Of a stretch of 64,000 nucleotides of DNA, positions 60,640 through 64,000 are shown piece by piece. A model generated the notes under the pieces. That model was not told the origin of the DNA. It searched no databases and saw nothing but the letters and a program-made list of their open reading frames with translations. The translations under genes were made by a program, and so were the position numbers. The number at the start of each line of letters is the position of its first letter. Within the stretch, counting starts at the first letter, position 1. Source of the DNA: Eremophila alpestris peregrina (lineage: Eukaryota; Chordata; Aves; Passeriformes; Alaudidae); the NCBI GenBank assembly GCA_009792885.1, contig WMCF01000150.1:727358-791357 (forward strand), written 5' to 3'.

Positions 60640-60935
60640 CAATCAGCAAAGCTGATATATGATTCAATTGATAAAGAATTAAAGGGCAGAAATATAATTA
60701 ACATCAGTCAACATGGTTTTATGGAAAATAGGTCTTGTCAGTCAAATCTGATTTCATTCTTTGATGAGATTACAAGTTTGGTTGATAAGGGTAACTGCAA
60801 ATCTGTAATATATTTAGCTGTTGTAAGATGTTTGACTTTGTATCTCACAACCTTCTGATTAAAAAATTAGTGTTATGTGATATCAGTGAGGCACGTGGTA
60901 AATGGATTAAAAATCCTGTTTCTGATGGTGTCCAT
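60640..60935 (+). pseudogene. Decayed CR1-type LINE ORF2 (reverse-transcriptase) remnant
   Basis: Reading from 60697, the frame gives INISQHGFMENRSCQSNLIS and then FFDEITSLVDKGNCKSVIYL, the conserved QHGF...R-C-TNL...VDKGN...V-IYLDF blocks of a LINE reverse transcriptase. A frameshift near 60825 is followed by MFDFVSHNLLIKKL and GKWIKNPVSD, matching the F-D-V-H-LIKKL and W-I-N blocks that come next. The expected Asp after IYL is replaced, the frame is broken, and the YxDD block and everything after it is missing, so it cannot be active. It is AT-rich and unlike the short 3' tails elsewhere in the window, so it is probably an older CR1 family. Confidence 0.8.
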
Positions 60936-63900
60936 GGAGGAGAGAACACGGGAGAGAGAGAGAGGCACAAGTGGAGCTTTAACACATTCCCAGCCTCGGA
61001 CTCCATTCCCTTCAATAATATGAAGAATTAAATTAATCCTAATGAAATTTGCGGGAAGCCCGAAGATCTAAGGAGAAGAATACGGCATAAAAAGAAGGAA
61101 AAAAAAGCGGGGAGATTGCTGCGGGAGAGAAGAGGAATTCACGGGAGCGGGGCTGGTGTGAGGACAGGGTTTTCCCTGGGAAAGATCAAAGGGAAATGCA
61201 GAGTGAGCTGAGAGCACTGATCCATCCTCCCTGGAGGGGGCACAGAGAGCTCAATCCTCTCCGTTTATCAGAGATTGAGGAGTGACTTGACTAGAGCAGA
61301 TGAAAGCCTTTGTGGGGAGACAATAGCAGGTACTAAAGGCCTCGTTAATCTGGGGGAGGGAAAAAATAAAGAGACAGCGCAATGACTTCAAGATGATGAG
61401 AAATTAGGCCCAAATATCTGACTGAAATGTGATTAAATACTAAAAAATGCACGAATTCTCAAGCTCCAGACATATTTAGTGCTTTGTGAAAGGGCTGCTG
61501 AAACAACAAAACCGATTTGAGCCCAGAACCAAGGTAAGACTTAACTCGGTAAGCCTGGCTTTGCTGTCCTGCTCAGTGCCCAAAAGTCTCCCAAAGTCTT
61601 CCCTTTTTACCCCGTTCTGCACAGAACTTTGACTACCAGATCTCCTGGGCAATGAATTTATTATCCCTTTAACTGCCTGAAAAGAACTTAGAGCCCTTTT
61701 CATAATACTTTACATCTCCCCGGGGTTTTTTCCTTTTAGGATCTCAAAGAGCTCTGCAAATAACTATTATTCCTTCTGTTCCCACACCTGGCCTTCCTTC
61801 CCATCACACAGAGGCTGAGATGACACGATTTGCTCTGTGTTGTACATGGTATCAGCCGGGTTTTGATACTAGATGAGAACACAGAGACATTTTTCCATCC
61901 CTGCTCTGCTTCTTTTGCCTCCAACACCCATCCATCCATCAGCTGGGTGGAAATTTCGATTAAAAATTAGGCAGAGATGCCTTTGGATAAAGCAGAAACA
62001 CAGTTTTGAAGCACTGTTAGAAAGGAACAACTTCATTTTTCATTTGAAGTCAGAACATGACTTTTATACCCTTATCTTCTCAAGGCAAAACTGGAAAGAA
62101 ATATTGCAGTCGCCCCAAAATAATGTTTCTTCCCAATAACTGCATTTCACAGCTAAAAAGGAGATGTGGGTTTTAATTCAGAGTGAGAAAGCAGACATCC
62201 CCTGTTTGGATGGATTCTGCAGGCAGAGGAGCTGACAGACAAGTCAGCAAATAGGTCAGTGGGTAAACAGGGGATGGATTATCCTGTAAATGGATTAATA
62301 AATATGCAAGTAGAGAGGCACCTTTCCATTCCCCTCCCCTCCCTTCCCAACCACGAGAGTCTGTAAATGAATTAGGGGGAAAAGCTGCTGAGGTGTCAGA
62401 GCAATTTCTATTAAAGGTAATTTTCTAATGAAAAGGTTATAAGAGACTGTGTCAGAGCTAATCAAAATTCAATCTCCCCGTCACCAAACAGCACAATCCT
62501 GCTCCAGCGAGTCTGCCTTGGAGGGCTGAGGAGAGTGAGGAGCCCCATTCCAGAGCTGCCACGATCCTCAGCAGAGCACAGGGAGAGGGAATATTTCACT
62601 CCTCAGGCCCTCTCAGGGATGAGTTTTCCCCTGCCTCCAGCGCTTCCCTTCAATCATCCCTCTCATTCCTCGCTGTCCCTCCTTCCCTCCCAGCCTCGCT
62701 CTGCTCCTCCCCGTCTCACCCGAGCCACCAGAGAGGATTGGAGACAGGATTACTCATTGATAGCAGCAGCCACCCTCCTAAATCCAGTCAGGGCTGCTGG
62801 CTAATCCCTCTAATGAGCAGGTTTAGCCCTGGCAGCCGAGCTAACCTGCATGTTTAACTCCGTGTTCAACTCCCCAGCTCTCCCTTCACCCCCCTCCCCG
62901 CTGCTGAGCAGAGGCTGCAGGCCAGGAGATTGTCCTCGGCCCTAAATTAATGTTTTATTCCTTTAGCAGTCCTCTGAGAGCCCCACACTTGTGTCTCTCC
63001 AGCTCCAAGAGCTGGAACAAGACAAGGTGGGGAGATCCACGTCCCTCTCCATCAAATACCATTTGAGAAATGCTATTATGACATCCAAGAAGCCAATCTG
63101 GAAAGGTGCTGCCTGTTCCCCATCCAGTTTGTGTTTCCCTGCCATCCCTGCTGGCAGGAATAAAGGGGTTTTTTTATTCCTCCCTTTCCTTATTAAGATA
63201 AAATTGTCACCAGCTTCCCCATTCCACTGGTTTGTTGGGACTTTCAAAGCCTGGAACTGTATTAAATATTCAATCTACTCCTTTTTGGCTACATTTCAGA
63301 GGCTGTATCCCTCCCTTTAATTGCTCTGTCAAGAATAGATGAAAGTTTGATACCAAGGCTTTGACTGGGAAAAACTCAAACACTTTGGGCTCTGCTGTTT
63401 TATTTATTTAAAGAGGAAATATCGGGAATACTCAAATTAGGCTCCATGCAATTGCCAAGGATTTCTTTTCTCATTTGCTCTTTTATGCATCCTTCCATTA
63501 ATTCCTTTCTCTGCTATTTTCTGTTATATATATTCATGGGCTCTCCTTCATCTCTTGCTCTCTTTTGTCACCAAGTGCACAACTCCTCAGACACCTCTCC
63601 TGTAGCAGCACCCTGTAATCTCCCAGGAATGCAGATGGAGATTTCCATCCCAGGAGAAACCTCCCCGGGGCATTGTTCCACCAGCGAGGTGGCAGAAAGC
63701 AGTATTTGGAGACGACTTGGCTGCCAGAGATGAAACAACCACAGCATCCTCTCCAGGGCTTCAAAGGCTGCCTCTGATTCATTTGCACCCAACAGAAGCT
63801 CCTTAATCTGCACCACATCAGTTCACTCCTAGGCCCACCTCGCTGAACAGGCTGAGCCCTCCACGTCTCCAGGGGTTTTTTTCCCCCTCTTTTTGGCTCT

Positions 63901-64000
63901 CCTGAGCATCTTTGTTCCTGCTCTGAGCACTGCTCAATCCTCCAGCAGAAATTCAGCTTGCTCCCATCTCAGGCTGCAGCTGGAAGGAGATTTTTGTTTG
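60936..64000. other. Non-coding sequence to the window end
   Basis: I see no convincing exon. The segment at about 61020-61160 keeps CpGs (AATTTGCGGGAAGCCCGAAG), and about 62390-62490 is TAAT-rich. Both are unique and may be regulatory. A weak exon-like stretch at 63003-63105 has an acceptable acceptor but a poor donor and was not accepted. No repeat family is recognised. Confidence 0.5.

Noticed and set aside
60137..60667. 176-codon minus-strand frame rich in Phe, Leu and Pro that looks like membrane segments
   Set aside because: Product of the purine minisatellite read on the opposite strand.
63003..63105. Exon-like stretch LQELEQDKVGRS...
   Set aside because: Acceptor acceptable but donor GTGCTG is poor, and the length (103 bases) gives no support from neighbouring exons; more likely unique non-coding sequence.

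Overview
The window looks like bird genomic DNA. It is mostly unique, roughly 45-50% GC and gene-poor. Genes are split by GT-AG introns. The dispersed repeats I can identify are short 5'-truncated CR1 LINE tails, which points to a sauropsid and most likely a bird; a songbird would fit but is not shown. There is no bacterial-style gene organisation, CRISPR array, rRNA, or tRNA that I can see.

Region 1 (about 1-11,640, + strand) is the 3' end of one multi-exon protein gene. I see three exons that all begin in phase 0 with an Asn codon: 4336-4476 (46 residues then stop, with two ITIM-like tyrosine motifs), 6125-6169 (a 15-residue small exon with a consensus GTAAGT donor), and 10480-10698 (72 residues then stop, ending E-Q-Y-V, a class II PDZ-ligand-like end). 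The simplest reading is alternative C-terminal tails of a membrane protein: either the ITIM-like tail, or the small exon joined to the Tyr/Cys/His-rich PDZ tail. I could not name the gene. Its extracellular and membrane parts lie upstream of the window. A candidate poly(A) signal lies at 11635-11640.

Region 2 (about 11.6-64 kb) is a non-coding stretch of more than 50 kb, presumably intergenic. It holds CR1 fragments (about 34.1, 39.8, 41.6, 47.4-47.8 and 50.4 kb), a decayed CR1-type reverse-transcriptase remnant (about 60.7 kb), several minisatellites (19 bp at 27.1 kb, 31 bp at 34.5 kb, 102 bp at 44.3 kb, 23 bp at 60.2 kb), a CCTT/CCCT microsatellite (43.4 kb), and many TAAT-rich or locally CpG-containing unique segments that look like conserved regulatory elements. 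Two weak exon-like segments (27.7 kb and 43.7 kb) are flagged but unproven.

There are four assembly gaps (11763-11806, 27232-27369, single N at 34987 and 43462). Two of them are flanked by identical sequence, so they look like redundant joins rather than missing sequence. I found no convincing new biological system. The most interesting item is the set of tyrosine-motif and PDZ-motif tail exons.
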